Below are positions 34,601 to 45,869 of a stretch of 64,000 bases of DNA, piece after piece (positions within the stretch are counted from its first letter, which is position 1; each line of letters begins with the position of its first letter). Origin of the DNA: Omphiscola glabra (Eukaryota; Mollusca; Gastropoda; Lymnaeidae); contig OZ024795.1 in NCBI GenBank assembly GCA_964017045.1, positions 53,979,350-54,043,349 of the forward strand, given 5' to 3'. Position numbers and translations under genes: made by a program. The notes beneath the pieces are model-generated. The model ran no database searches. It was not told the DNA's origin and saw only the letters and a list, made by a program, of their open reading frames with translations.

Positions 34601-37600
34601 AAATAAGTATGGATCGAATTTAATTAATGTATATATTATTATTATTATATATATATATAAATATCCTACCAAAACAAAGAAGAAAAAATAGGAGTGGGCG
34701 CAAAAGCCAAACAGAAACAGAGTAAAGAAGAATGGAAATGAAGTGATTTGAAGTCAAATGTAAAAATCCAAACAGGAAAAAAACATGGAAGCTAGGTAAA
34801 AATTGTGGATTTGGTTATCCCGTATGGAGCCAACGTAACAAATCGTGGTTTTAATTTATTCTCCATATAGATCCTATCCGGTGTGTTACTAGTATACAGT
34901 ATACCAGTAACTGCGATGTGTTAGTGCTATTGAAATGTTTGGAGATCGGGCAGAGCGCTTGTTTATTTATGTTATAGAGGTGTTCTCTAAACCTGTTTCT
35001 AAGGTGACGACCTGTCTCACCTATGTATAATGTGCCGCACCTTTTTTACAAAGCATGGTGTAAATCACTTTGTGACTTGTGCGGGTAAAGCCATCTTTTA
35101 TTCTGAATATTTCCAGAGGGAAATGGATCTTATCAACCTCAATCACGTAGGGGCATGTGTTACAACGGCTACGGTCAGGGCCGGCCTTAGGTCACTGCAA
35201 CCGATGCGGCCGCAGTGGGCCCCGCAATTTATTTTCTAATACAAAATCTTAATTTTCACTTATTATCCTTATCCCTACCCAGACTGGGCCCCGCGCAATA
35301 CGTTTCGTATAAGGCCCCGCCATTGTTAGGGCCGGCCCTGGCTACGGTTGCAACTTTTGTGCTTTAATAGCAGGGAGGTGGCTTCTAACAAGTATGTCCC
35401 TTGGACTCTTGTCCCTCCGGAAAGCAAAAGGAGGTTTGCTGAAAATCTTATTGGTGACAGGGTCTGCCATAAGAATTGAGCGGTTTTTCAAAACCAGAAA
35501 ACGAGCTCTAAGGTTATGGGGATGAAAAGTTAAAATAAATTGAGCCCTATCCCTAGTGTCAGAATGAGTAGCTTTAAAAGAATCCTGTCTAGTCATACCT
35601 TTAACTCGAGTGACAGCTGCTTTTTACATTTGCTCAGGACATAACCTGGAAGAGGTGTTTCAAGGTCAAGGCGACTGTTCAGTGTAACACTGTGTTCATT
35701 GTCATTTCTAAGACCGGAAAACGTCACATCGCATTACGTAATGTCACTATTTTTAGACAATGTTTTCGTAAAACATAGCTTTTCTAGCATATCTATAGCG
35801 GTAACACTTCATTTGTCAAAATCCTGCATAAAACAAAGTTGTCAACACTTTTTCGTCTAGGTTAAGACCCGCTATGCTGGCACACATTAACTTAAAAGTA
35901 CTGTACTGCTGTTGATGTTCTAGGTTAAGACCCACTATGCTGGCTCACATTAACTTAAAAGTACCGTACATCTGTTGATGTTCTATTATAAGATTTCCGC
36001 CATTAAATGACAAACCCTATTGGGTCAAGTTTGCATATTTGCAACGAAATGTACTGTACACACATGGCAACGGGCACATTATAAAATGCGATGTGTTCAG
36101 AGGCGCACCAATGAGATATGTTCAGAGGTGCACCAATGAGATGGGTTCAGAGGCGCACCAATGCGATGTGTTCAGAGGCGCACCAATGAGATATGTTCAG
36201 AGGTGCACCAATGAGATGGGTTCAGAAGCGCACCAATGCGATGTGTTCAGAGGCGCACCAATGCGATGTGTTCAGAGGCGCACCAATGCGATGTGTTCAG
36301 AGGCGCACCAATGCGATGTGTTCAGAGGCGCACCAATGCGATGTGTTCAAAGGCGCACCAATGCGATGTGCTCAAATGACATATTGCACCACGTTATTCT
36401 AACGACCAATATATACTCTTATTCTTTTTTTTAAAGGCAGAAACAATTTTGTTTTAATTTTAAAAAATGCCACACATTGGGTACGCCCCTGAATGTGTTT
36501 AAAATGTTTGTTATAGTCAGACCGATCTAACTATCTATTATTTGTTTTGCTGCGTAACAAAAACATAGGAAACATCATTGCAAGACTGATAAATAGTTTC
36601 TGTGGAATTTTTATTTTTTTAGGCAGCTTTGTCTATTTAACCTGCCAATGTATAATTCCCTATTATAAGATAGCTCACCTGCCAAGGTATAATTCCCTAT
36701 AAGATAGCTCACCTGCCAAGGTATAATTCCCTATAAGATAGCTCACCTGCCAAGGTATAATTCCCTATAAGATAGCTCACCTGCCAAGGTATAATTCCCT
36801 ATAAGATAGCTCACCTGCCAAGGTATAATTCCCTATAAGATAGCTCACCTGCCAAGGTATAATTCCCTATAAGATAGCTCACCTGCCAAGGTATAATTCC
36901 CTAAAAGATAGCTCACCTGCCAAGGTATAATTCCCTATAAGATAGCTCACCTGCCAAGGTATGATTCCCTATGAGATAGCTCACCTGCCAAGGTATAATT
37001 CCCTATAAGATAACTCACCTGCCAAGGTATAATTCCCTATAAGATAGCTCACCTGCAAAGGTATGATTCCCTATAAGATAGCTCACCTGCCAAGGTATGA
37101 TTCCCTATAATATAGCTCACCTGCCAAGGTATGAATCCCTATAAGATAGCTCACCTGCCAAGGTATAATTCCCTATAAGATAGCTCACCTGCCAAGGTAT
37201 AATTCCCTATAAGATAGCTCACCTGCCAAGGTATAATTCCCTATAAGATAGCTCACCTGTCAAGGTATAATTCCCTATAAGATAGCTCGCCTGCCAAGGT
37301 ATGATTCTCTATGAGATAGGTCACCTGCCAAGGTATGATTCCCTATAAGATAGCTCACCTGCCAAGGTACACCACCCAGCGAGCACAACAGTAACACATC
37401 AACGTAAGCTCCAATCGTGCTTGTTGGGATCTCTCCTAGCCAGGTATCCGCCACCCGGGACAGATCGACAGCCGGGTGAGACAAGGAGAAAGGGAAGGCT
37501 ATCACCTGTGAGAAATTCGAATTTGACCGACACAATTTGGTTATGCTACAGCAGTGCAAGCAGCGATTGGACGACATGGCTTCCCAACCTCTCTTACTGG

Positions 37601-40600
37601 ATCAATGGCTCCCCACCCTCTCCTACTGGTCAAATTAATTTTTTTTTTAAATGGATACTGCCTCGGATACTACATTTTAGTTAAATATTATTTTTATGAA
37701 ATTCTGTTTCTACTTTTGATTGTTCGCTGATGAAGGCTTCTTGTCGACACGTTCATTGTTTCGTTTGTTTTTTTTCCCCCCAGGTTTTCCATTTCCCATA
37801 CTTTGTTTTGCCCCCATTACCATGGCCAAAAGAAAGATTTTAAATCTATCCAATCATTACTGGAAGAAAGAACGATTTTAAATCTATCCCATCATTAGTG
37901 GCCCAAAGAAATATTTTTAATTTTATCCAATCATTACTAATTACTGGAAGAAAGAAAGATTTTAAATCTATCCAATCATTACAGGCGTAGAGAAAGATTT
38001 TAAATCTACCCAATCATTACTGGAACAAATACAAAGATAGGCACTGACCAATCCGATGACCATGAAAATGAGTTGTATGACGTCCGTGTAGGCCACCGAG
38101 TAGAGCCCGCCCAGGACCGTGTAAATGATGGCCACAACGGCTGACGCAATGATGGAGAGGGTGGAATCAATGTCAAGGACGATGGCGATTGTAACACCTG
38201 GTAATCGTTTGAGCAGAAATTTTAGATTAGTCGCAATGACACCAACAAACAAGATGCAAATGTTTTCAGGTTTAAAAAAAAACTCAAATAAAAATGAATT
38301 TATAAACAATTTAATTGTCATTTACTGGTAAATGTAAATTTTAGATGATAATCTTAACGGGGTTGATACAAATTTGACGCTACTTTTTTGAACCGCATCG
38401 ATATAATAAATATAATTATAATGGTGTAAAAATGGCGCTTTATAAACTTTATTATTATATCCCATCCAGGGCCGTCTTAACAACACAGGAGGCCATGGGC
38501 ACAGCAATACATTGGGGGCCCCTAGCAACACAACACACCTGGGCCGTGAGAAGCGGGGCGAAAGGGGGAACTCGCCCCATGCTCAAACAGTGGGGAGGGG
38601 GGACAAAAGTTCCTGCTCCCCCACCAACTCACCAAGATGAATAAAAGTGTAGAATAAAAATAAACATTCAATTAAGTTAAACTTCGATGAATTCAGAAAC
38701 TTGTTGAGTTGAGTTATTCCCCTTTAAAAGTTGTACAATTGTCCAACTTTGATTCGCATTTATAATATTAATTTTGGAATGTGCTGATATATATATGATA
38801 TATCGGATTAAAATTGGGAACTTTATTAAATCCAATCAATTTGTCAAAATCTTTCAATATTCATTAAAATATGTAAAGCATGATGTCTCTATAAAAGTGA
38901 GTCTCTTAGAAACGTGGGGACCCTACAAGCGTGGGGACCTGGGCCAGTGCCTACTGGGCCCATGCCTTAAGATGGCACTGATCCCATCGTCCCACGGGTT
39001 CTTATGTTAAAATGGTTCTTATAACTTTTGCAAATGTAGTCACGACAAATAAATAAATAATTTTAAAAAACAACAACCCGTTTTAAAATAGCGTACAGCA
39101 TCTAAATAATCACTCTTAATTCTATACAGTCACTAAGAGAGTGAAATTCAAAGGCACAGAACGCAGTGGCGTAGTGAGGGGGGGGGGCATCATGCCCCGG
39201 GCGCTACTCCCAAAGGGGCGCCAAATGGTATATTTTACTATAATATTGTATGGTTTTCGAATGGGAGGGGGGCGCGCTAAAAAGGTATTGGGGGCGCTAA
39301 AAAGGTATTGGGGGGCGCTAAAAAGGTATTGTGCCCCGTTTTTTAACATGTTTCTGTTACTGTTTGTTAGTATATTAAAATTTATAATTTATCTATGTGA
39401 TGAAAATGAAAATATATGCGATGTAATAAAAAAAACAAAAACATTTCCATTTAATTTGGTGAATAAAAAAAGTTATGTTATCTTATCATCTTATCTTAAC
39501 TTATCGTACCAAGTGATGCCAAAATGGCTGCCGACCAAAATAAGTCACTTAGCAACTGTGGGATAAACAAGATGGCGCCCATCTTCTTGCCGTATTTCAG
39601 TTGAAATGGGTCAAACATTGTAATGTAGCCTCCACGACGTAATTTCGGGGCATAGAACGCTGCAGCTGGGGAGAAAACAACAACAGTTACATATTTTTCT
39701 AAAATTTCTTTATATTAACTTAGCTTTTTTTCGAGTGCTTCTGGCAAAATCGTCGGACGTCTAATTGACCCACTTCCCGTCATACTATTGGACTGAAACT
39801 TGGCACATAGTCTCGTTGCCGATGACAGCACATTCTCTCAAATTTTAAGCCCAACCCCAACCCGAAAATAAGTTTAATCCTGTTTTTTCAAGGAAAGATT
39901 AATCAAATATCATATATTAACATCGGTGCGTGTTTTGGTGTGGAGATTAATTGTGTAGTTGTTACCATGTGCTTTTTGTTTGTGACGTATCTGGGTATGC
40001 AGTAAAAAAAAAACAACAAGCTATTTGTGAAAGGGAAAATGAAGGAAATATGAAACTTGTTTTAGTTAGAAGCTTACCCATTTATATAACAGCTTCTTAA
40101 TAAATGATAAATCACATACAATTACAAATAAATTACATTTACATAAACGCCAAAAAATTGCATATTAATATAAAGGATGTATACGAAAAACTCTGTTTTT
40201 AGAGGTTGTTCAATAATTTTTTGTTACCAAAGTTGTGAAAGATTATATAAAATACATGGCGGATCTTTTCTATTTCTATATACGTATACTACATTTATAC
40301 TTATATTTAAATTTAAACTACATTTATACTTATATTTATACTTATATTTATACTTATACTTCTACTTGCTTTAAAAGTCTAACGAACCGGGCGGTGGCAC
40401 TGTGGCAGGGCACGCTATACTTAGAAGATCTGCGTGCAGCAGTCGTAGTGATCCAACATACAACAAGAATTAAAGTTTAAGTTTAATAAGCCACCGTTAT
40501 GGGGGGGGGGGGGAGGTGGGGTTCCGCGATTTGAAATCTCAACTTTCTGCACTGATATATGAATTGAAAAGCTTACTGCTTGAATGAATGTACGTACGAG

Positions 40601-43600
40601 ATAGAAATTTAGAACTGGATAATCTTTACACTAATTACACATAGAATTTTAACGTCGTTCACCGAACAGGGCCGGATTAGGACAATGGGTATGGGGGCAT
40701 CTAACATGGGGAAGGAACATTTCCTTTTGATTTAACAAGTGACTCGAACCGGGACAGAATATGAAACCGGCCGTGACTATGTGTGTGACTGTGTGTGACT
40801 GCGTGTTTGTGTGACTGCATGCCTGTGTGACTGTGACGTTCAGATGACGTAGCTTAGTTCTGCTGTGTCGGGTCACGTGAAGTTTGTGTAGTTGTGTGAG
40901 TGAGCGATGTTTTTTTTTCCTAGAGCTATTTCCCCTTTAATCACATGAATTTTACTCAGCCACACATGACGTATGACAACGGCGGTGTGTTGGGAAAAAC
41001 ACACACCTGGGAAAAAAGGTGTGTACATTTTTTGTGAGCGACAGTGAATATTGCTGTTTTTTTATTAGTGTAGAAATGGGTTCGAATTTTGATGAAGTTT
41101 AAGTTTAATGCATCTGTGTATTGTGGACGGTAGTGTCTTATATATATATATATATATATATATGTGAACGCAACTTATTACTGGTTAGTCGTTGTTTTTT
41201 TACACAGTATCTAAATACATCAAGAATACTGAACATGTTCAACCATATTGTGATAATTTGACTTGAAACAACACATCAGCCTTGTTTAGGGGTTAGGAGA
41301 CAACAATGGAGTTCTAGACTCTCACATTGTTTCTGTGGCCATACGGAGGAGACAGTAACGGAGTTCTAGACTCTCACATTGTTTCTGTAGCCATACGGAG
41401 GAGACAGTAACGGAGTTCTAGACTCTCACATTGTTTCTGTAGCCATACGGAGGAGACAACAATGGAGCTCTAGACTCTTACATTGTTTCTGTGGCCATAC
41501 GGAGGAGACAGTAACGGAGTTCTAGACTCTCACATTGTTTCTGTAGCCATACGGAGGAGACAACAACGGAGCTCTAGACTCTCACATTGTTTCTGTGGCC
41601 ATACGGAGGAGACAGTAACGGAGTTCTAGACTCTCACATTGTTTCTGTAGCCATACGGAGGAGACAACAATGGAGCTCTAGACTCTCACATTGTTTCTGT
41701 GGCCATACGGAGGAGACAGTAACGGAGTTCTAGACTCTTACATTGTTTCTGTAGCCATACGGAGGAGACAACAATGGAGCTCTAGACTCTTACATTGTTT
41801 CTGTGGCCATACGGAGGAGACAGTAACGGAGTTCTAGACTCTCACATTGTTTCTGTAGCCATACGGAGGAGACAGTAACGGAGTTCTAGACTCTCACATT
41901 GTTTCTGTGGCCATACGGAGGGGACCTGCTCTTAGTTGACTTTCTATTCGTCACAGTGACGTCAGGGGACACGTTGGCTCAACCGGGATGATCCAAGTCC
42001 AACCCAGACGTGCGGTAAGCCTACATATTAAATGGTTGTAAATTTTCCTTTTATTGTGCCATTAGATTTTTTTTTTCATCTTAATTAAGTCAACTGTTTT
42101 TGTGAGACAATCAATGGACAGAAGCAGAAACACAGGATAATAGACAGAAGTGGACATCCTTCAGAACTGCACTCAAAACACATCTCTGTGAACTCTGTTA
42201 TCCTGACTGATCACCCCCCCCCCCCTTTTTCAAACCAATAAATGATGCTGCTGGGTGCCGTCCATGGCTTGACTTGTAAATAGTTCTGGAATGGGGGGCG
42301 TGATTATACATTTGTTTTGTTTTTTATACAATTATTTTTATTTTCATTAATGTATGTTGATGTTTACTGGGAGATGGTGCTCTGTTTTTGTATGTATGTA
42401 CGGGGAGATGGAGTTGGTTGTTATGGTGTTGGTTTACCTGGAAATGGTGTCATTTGTTATGGTGTTGGTTTACCTGGAAATGGTGTCATTTGTTATGGTG
42501 TTGGTTAACCTGGAAATGGTGTCATTTGTTATGGTGTTGGTTTACCTGGAAATGGTGTCATTTGTTATGGTGTTGGTTTACCTGGAAATAGTGTCATTTG
42601 TTATGGTGTTGGTTTACCTGGAAATGGTGTTGCTTGCTGAAGCTGCTACCTAATTAGCGGGGATTTCATATATGAATAATAATAATAGTGCATGTCAACA
42701 CTCTCATCTGCTGGCTGAACGTTATGTTAAAGGTGACGGTCACCTGTGTTGTGTACTTTTCCTCAAGGGAGATTAATCTACGAAGTTATGGCCCGGCCAT
42801 ATTGTAGACAAATGCTGACCGGCAATGCACAGGCGAAACGCCGTGTCGGCAGAGGCGCAGTCCCCCAGCGATACAAACCCGACCTTAAGCTAAACTTTAA
42901 AGGCATACAAAGGCGTATATCATCTGTACCGAGTGAAGCTAAGGGGTGCAATTATATTTAAAACAAGCAAAGGGATACAAGGGCGTACACCATGTGTACC
43001 GAGCTCCGAAGGGGATGCAATCATATTTTAAAATAACAAAGGGAAACAAGTACATGCAAACGCTTACCCAAGAAATAGGCGATAGAGTACCCCAGAGGTG
43101 CCGTCGTTTGGAGGATGCCACTCCACGCCACTGACTCGGCTGTACCCAACAAATATCCGCCACCGACATTGGTTGCTTAAAATATTGCAAATATTGAATG
43201 TCTGACACATATGGACACACATGGACACTTCTATGACAGGAATGAACACCACTACCAGTTTACATAAACACATATGGACACTTCTATGATAGAACTCTAC
43301 ACCACTACCAGTTTACATAAACACATATGGACACTTCTATGACAAGGCTGAACACCACTACCAGTTTACATAAACACATATGGACACTTCTATGACAAGG
43401 GTGAACACCACTACCAGTTTACATAAACACACATGGACACTTCTATGACAAGGCTGAACACCACTACCAGTTTACATAAACACATATGGACATTTCTATG
43501 ACAGGGCTGAACACCACTACCAGTTTACATAAACACATATGGACAGTTCTATGACAAGGCTGAACACCACTACTAGTTTACATAAACACATATGGACACT

Positions 43601-44411
43601 TCTATGATAGAACTCTACACCACTACCAGTTTACATAAACACATATGGACACTTCTATGACAAGGCTGAACACCACTACCAGTTTACATAAACACATATG
43701 GACACTTCTATGACAAGGGTGAACACCACTACCAGTTTACATAAACACACATGGACACTTCTATGACAAGGCTGAACACCAACATGTCAGGGTAAAGTCA
43801 CCAGCCTATGAGGGTAAAGTCACCAGCCTGTGAGGGTAAAGTCACCAACCTGTCAGGGTAAAGTCACCAGCCTGTCAGGGTAAAGTCACATGCCTGTCAG
43901 GGGAAAGTCACCAACCTGTCAGGGTAAAGTCACCAACCTGTCAGGGTAAAGTCACCAGCCTGTCAGGGTAAAGTCACCAGCCTGTCAGGGTAAAGTCACC
44001 AACCTGTCAGGGTAAGTCACCAACCTGTCAGGGTAAAGTCACCAACCTGCCAGGGTAAAGTCACCAGCCTGTCAGGGTAAAGTCACCAGCCTGTCAGGGT
44101 AAAGTCACCAGCCTTTCAGGGTAAAGTCACCCAGCCTGTCAGGGTAAAGTCACCAGCTTGTCAGGGTAAAGTCACCAGCCTGTCGTGGTAAAGTCACCAG
44201 CCTGTCATGGTAAAGTCACCAACCTGTCATGGTAAAGTCACCAACCTGTCAGGGTAAAGATGGAGATGAAAAGGCCGAAACTCCTGTCCGCCAACAGCAC
44301 CGCCTCGTTCGTCTTGCTCCTGGAGGTCCGCCGGCCCACCACGATGCCCGTGACGAGGATGGCCAGATAGAAGACCGCCACAGCGACGATGCCAGGAATG
44401 TTGACTGACAT
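31682..44411 (-). CDS. SLC5A7-like: High-affinity choline transporter-like SLC5 protein, copy A
   Basis: Eight exons on the minus strand: 44411-44246, 43175-43068, 39665-39510, 38197-38049, 37505-37359, 34431-34302, 33187-32970, 32209-31682; 534 codons with stop, 533 residues. All phases fit. The protein starts [20 protein letters not shown] and contains [12 protein letters not shown] (TM2 region), [47 protein letters not shown] with an N-glycosylation sequon, [17 protein letters not shown], and [20 protein letters not shown]. These are signatures of CHT, the sodium- and chloride-dependent choline transporter of cholinergic terminals (SLC5 fold, about 13 spans). The SADS motif is SSDS here. 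The C-terminal tail is short and I see no dileucine endocytosis signal like the vertebrate one. Junctions at exon 2 (ttttaag|) and exon 8 (aaaag|) use weak acceptors, and exon 4 ends at gtcagt. Choline is inferred from family; a related substrate is possible for a duplicate. Confidence 0.92.
32320..32513. mobile_element. hAT-like MITE, 194 bp, intact ends
   Basis: Ends cagcagttatcaacctt and aaggttgagaactactg are inverted with minor mismatches; flanks 32312-32319 and 32514-32521 both ttctagat. It lies in the last intron of copy A. A truncated relative is at 20173-20295. Confidence 0.9.
32690..32800. repeat. Minisatellite, 29 bp x 4
   Basis: Unit tttcaaaggatcgtttccaa + cagtataca, in the last intron of copy A. 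Confidence 0.88.
33410..33740 (+). repeat. Dispersed repeat, copy 2 (partner at 9180-9510)
   Basis: See the copy at 9180-9510; blocks occur in the same order and orientation. It lies in the intron between exons 7 and 6 of copy A. Confidence 0.55.
34500..35640 (-). mobile_element. Penelope-like retroelement 3' part with GIY-YIG region, degenerate
   Basis: Minus-strand frames at 35596-35342 read [20 protein letters not shown]... then [37 protein letters not shown], the post-RT region of Penelope-like elements. After an interrupting MITE (35340-35176) it continues [20 protein letters not shown]..., [11 protein letters not shown] and, after a one-base frameshift, [20 protein letters not shown]: the GIY-YIG endonuclease signature with the CxxC-type lead-in. 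Downstream at 34581-34561 the minus strand has ctgatgaaggcttgtcccgaaa, which resembles the hammerhead-ribozyme boxes known from these elements but lacks a good stem II. The reverse transcriptase core is not present. It lies in the intron between exons 6 and 5 of copy A. Confidence 0.85.
35176..35340. mobile_element. hAT-like MITE, 165 bp, inside the Penelope-like fragment
   Basis: Ends cagggccggcctta and tagggccggccctg; flanks 35168-35175 and 35341-35348 both gctacggt. The retroelement frame resumes on both sides, so the MITE is the younger insertion. Confidence 0.93.
35868..35990. repeat. Direct duplication, about 66 bp x 2
   Basis: Two copies of ttctaggttaagacccgcta + tgctggcacacattaactta + aaagtactgtac. 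Confidence 0.85.
36085..36375. repeat. Minisatellite, 25 bp x about 11
   Basis: Unit gatgtgttcagaggcgcacc + aatgc. Early units alternate gatatgttcagaggtg and gatgggttcag variants as a three-unit block, indicating block amplification. Confidence 0.92.
36642..37370 (-). repeat. Donor-containing minisatellite at the end of copy A exon 5, 34 bp x 21
   Basis: On the minus strand exon 5 ends GTGTACCTTGGCAG|gtgagctatcttata. Every downstream unit repeats taccttggcag|gtgagctat + cttatagggaatta, i.e. the last 11 exon bases, the donor and 20 intron bases. About 21 tandem sense donors result; 34 is not a multiple of 3, so use of a distal donor would change the frame. Confidence 0.94.
37830..38035. repeat. 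Minisatellite, 36-38 bp x 5, beginning just after copy A exon 4
   Basis: Unit gaaagattttaaatctatcc + aatcattactggaagaaa. It starts within about 15 bp of the exon 4 donor (38049) but does not include exon bases. Confidence 0.88.
38467..38980. mobile_element. hAT-like element, 514 bp, intact ends
   Basis: Left end cagggccgtcttaac, right end cttaagatggcactg (inverted, imperfect); flanks 38459-38466 and 38981-38988 both atcccatc. No open frame of note. Fragments of the same family lie at 17680-17977 and 18060-18300. Confidence 0.88.
39164..39338. mobile_element. Truncated inverted copy of the 18703-18885 MITE family
   Basis: Starts cagtggcgtagtgaggg, then catcatgccccgggcgcta and gcgccaaatggtatatttta, matching the reverse complement of 18703-18885. 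The segment gcgctaaaaaggtattgggg is tripled, and the other terminus is lost. It lies 170 bp from copy A exon 3. Confidence 0.85.
39666..41301 (-). other. Intron 2 of copy A, 3' part
   Basis: No exon seen. Contains short (ttatactta)n at about 40290-40365, a poly-G run at 40502, and (TA)n at 41140-41163. A cagggccggattag at 40668 resembles a hAT-type terminus but has no partner. Confidence 0.4.
41302..41925. repeat. Minisatellite, 52 bp x about 12, alternating variants
   Basis: Unit ctctcacattgtttctgtag + ccatacggaggagacagtaa + cggagttctaga. Two subtypes (gacagtaacggagtt with gtagcc; gacaacaatggagct with gtggcc) alternate, giving a 104-bp dimer pattern. Confidence 0.92.
42150..42300 (+). mobile_element. 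Non-LTR retrotransposon 3' end, unexpanded copy
   Basis: Reads [16 protein letters not shown] then a tail with gggtgccgtccatggcttga and aaatagttctgga, as at 20300-21250 but with a single copy of the segment that became the 42-bp minisatellite there. Confidence 0.6.
42415..42640 (-). repeat. Minisatellite, 36 bp x 6, each with ccag|gtaaac on the gene strand
   Basis: On the minus strand the unit is ccatttccaggtaaaccaac + accataacaaatgacac. The ttccag|gtaaac box reads as an acceptor or a donor. It lies in intron 2 of copy A, 430 bp from exon 2, with no exon homology. Confidence 0.88.
42880..43045. repeat. Degenerate direct repeat, about 70 bp x 2
   Basis: Two diverged copies: acaaaggcgtatatcatctg / acaagggcgtacaccatgtg, then taccgag and ggggtgcaattatattt / ggggatgcaatcatatttt. 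Immediately downstream (in transcription) of exon 2 of copy A. Confidence 0.65.
43206..43783. repeat. Minisatellite, 53 bp x 11
   Basis: Unit cacatatggacacttctatg + acaaggctgaacaccactac + cagtttacataaa. Variants (gatagaactctac, aagggtg) recur in the same order with a period of about 370 bp, so a block of seven units was duplicated. In intron 1 of copy A. Confidence 0.92.
43793..44257 (-). repeat. Donor-containing minisatellite at the end of copy A exon 1, 22 bp x 21
   Basis: Minus strand: exon 1 ends ATCTTTACCCTGACAG|gttggtgac. Each unit repeats tttaccctgacag|gttggtg or gctggtg. About half the copies keep GT after CAG; others have gc. The exon's last coding codons (Phe-Thr-Leu-Thr) are thus copied through the intron start. 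Confidence 0.93.
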
Positions 44412-44419
44412 GTTTTAGG

Positions 44420-44505
44420 GTTTGCCAACGCTGAGCCTTGTTTGGTCAACTCTGAGCCTTGTTTGGCCAACTCTGACTCTGAGCTTTGTTTGGCCAACTC
44501 TGAGG
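44420..44505 (-). repeat. Short tandem repeat just upstream of the copy A start codon
   Basis: Three to four copies of aactctgagccttgtttggc (about 25 bp) within 10-95 bp before ATG 44411, so probably in the 5' UTR or promoter. A possible acceptor (cctcag) lies at its far edge. Confidence 0.7.
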
Positions 44506-44511
44506 TATGTA

Positions 44512-45374
44512 CAAACATACATATATATAATTATTTTACTTTTTTAAATACATTTATATGTGCATATGTCTATATTATATATATATATATATATGTATGC
44601 ATGCATGCATATGCACATATAAATTTAATATTAATTTTTTTTTATTAAAACAGCAATACAGACTCACTGCTATAAAAAGTGTTAAGATCACTATGGGTCA
44701 ACATTTAATCCATTTTTCAACCAGAGTAGCTCTTTTATTCCCTCCTTTTGTGGTAGGACGCAGTCGTGTATAGACAGACATCTACGCGTGACAAAGTGTG
44801 ACAGCTGACCGTGTAGTCCTCTTTGCATTCACTGGCTATGCAGATTTCGACCCGAATCCGTTGTGTTTCAGGAGATGGAAAAATAATTTTAAACATAAAA
44901 TAAATAATTGTGCAGTTAGTCACGGTACACTCATGTGCACTCGGGGGACATAACATGCTGGTATACTTGTATAGCAGTTAGGCGGACTGTTAAATAGTGT
45001 TAGCTTTGTCCCTTAGTTTAAGTGAACCCTAAACTATATGGGGGTGTCTGCTGACGTGGGTGTAAAAACAATGGAGTTGTGATTAATAGAGCTGTGATTA
45101 ATTATAGTATAGGAGATGTGATTAATTATAGGAGATGTGATTAATAAAGTTGTGATTAATGGAGTCGAGATTAATGGCATTGTGATTTATAATTTATAGA
45201 GTTGTCATTAAAGAAGTTGTGGTTTATAAAATTGTGATTAAGGAAGTTGTAAATTGTGTATTCGTGAATTTAGTGACAAGAGTTGAATGATAAGTAAAAA
45301 TAACGAGGCCTAATATACACGAAATACATGGACATCCTATGTACATGTACATAATAAAACTCTACAACAGATTG
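44512..45374. other. Intergenic region upstream of copy A
   Basis: Contains (TA)n at 44573-44594, then unique AT-rich sequence and a degenerate gttgtgattaat repeat at 45060-45250. No clear TATA box or gene. Confidence 0.4.
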
Positions 45375-45866
45375 TGACAAGTCTGAAACATTGTCAAATT
45401 GTGACAAGACTACACCATCGCCACATTGTGACACGTCTGAAACATCGCCACATTGTGACAAGACTACACCATTGTCACATTGTGACAAGACTACACCATC
45501 GCTACATTGTGACAAGACTACACCATCGCCACATTGGGACAAGACTACACCATCGCCACATTGTGACAAGACTACACCATTGCCACATTGTGACAAGACT
45601 ACACCATTGCCACATTGTGACAAGACTACACCATTGCCACATTGTGACAAGACTACACCATTGCCACATTGTGACAAGACTACACCATTGCCACATTGTG
45701 ACAAGACTACACCATTGCCACATTGTGACAAGACTACACCATTGCCACATTGTGACAAGACTACACCATTGCCACATTGTGACAAGACTACACCATTGTC
45801 ACATTGTGACAAGACTACATCATTGCCACATTGTGACAAGACTACACCATTGTCACATTGCGATTG
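45375..45866. repeat. Minisatellite, 27 bp x 18
   Basis: Unit cacattgtgacaagactaca + ccattgc. As 27 is a multiple of 3 and stops are absent, three long frames stay open; they are artefacts. Confidence 0.94.
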
Positions 45867-45869
45867 ACG

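Noticed and set aside
36085..37370. CRISPR-like regular repeats
   Set aside because: Units are contiguous without unique spacers, and the setting is an animal gene intron.
40668..40700. cagggccggattag as a MITE end
   Set aside because: No inverted partner or target duplication found nearby.
42000..42030. Possible plus-strand exon ending acgtgcg|gtaagc
   Set aside because: Good donor, but the preceding open segment is short, has no acceptor of quality and no recognisable protein.
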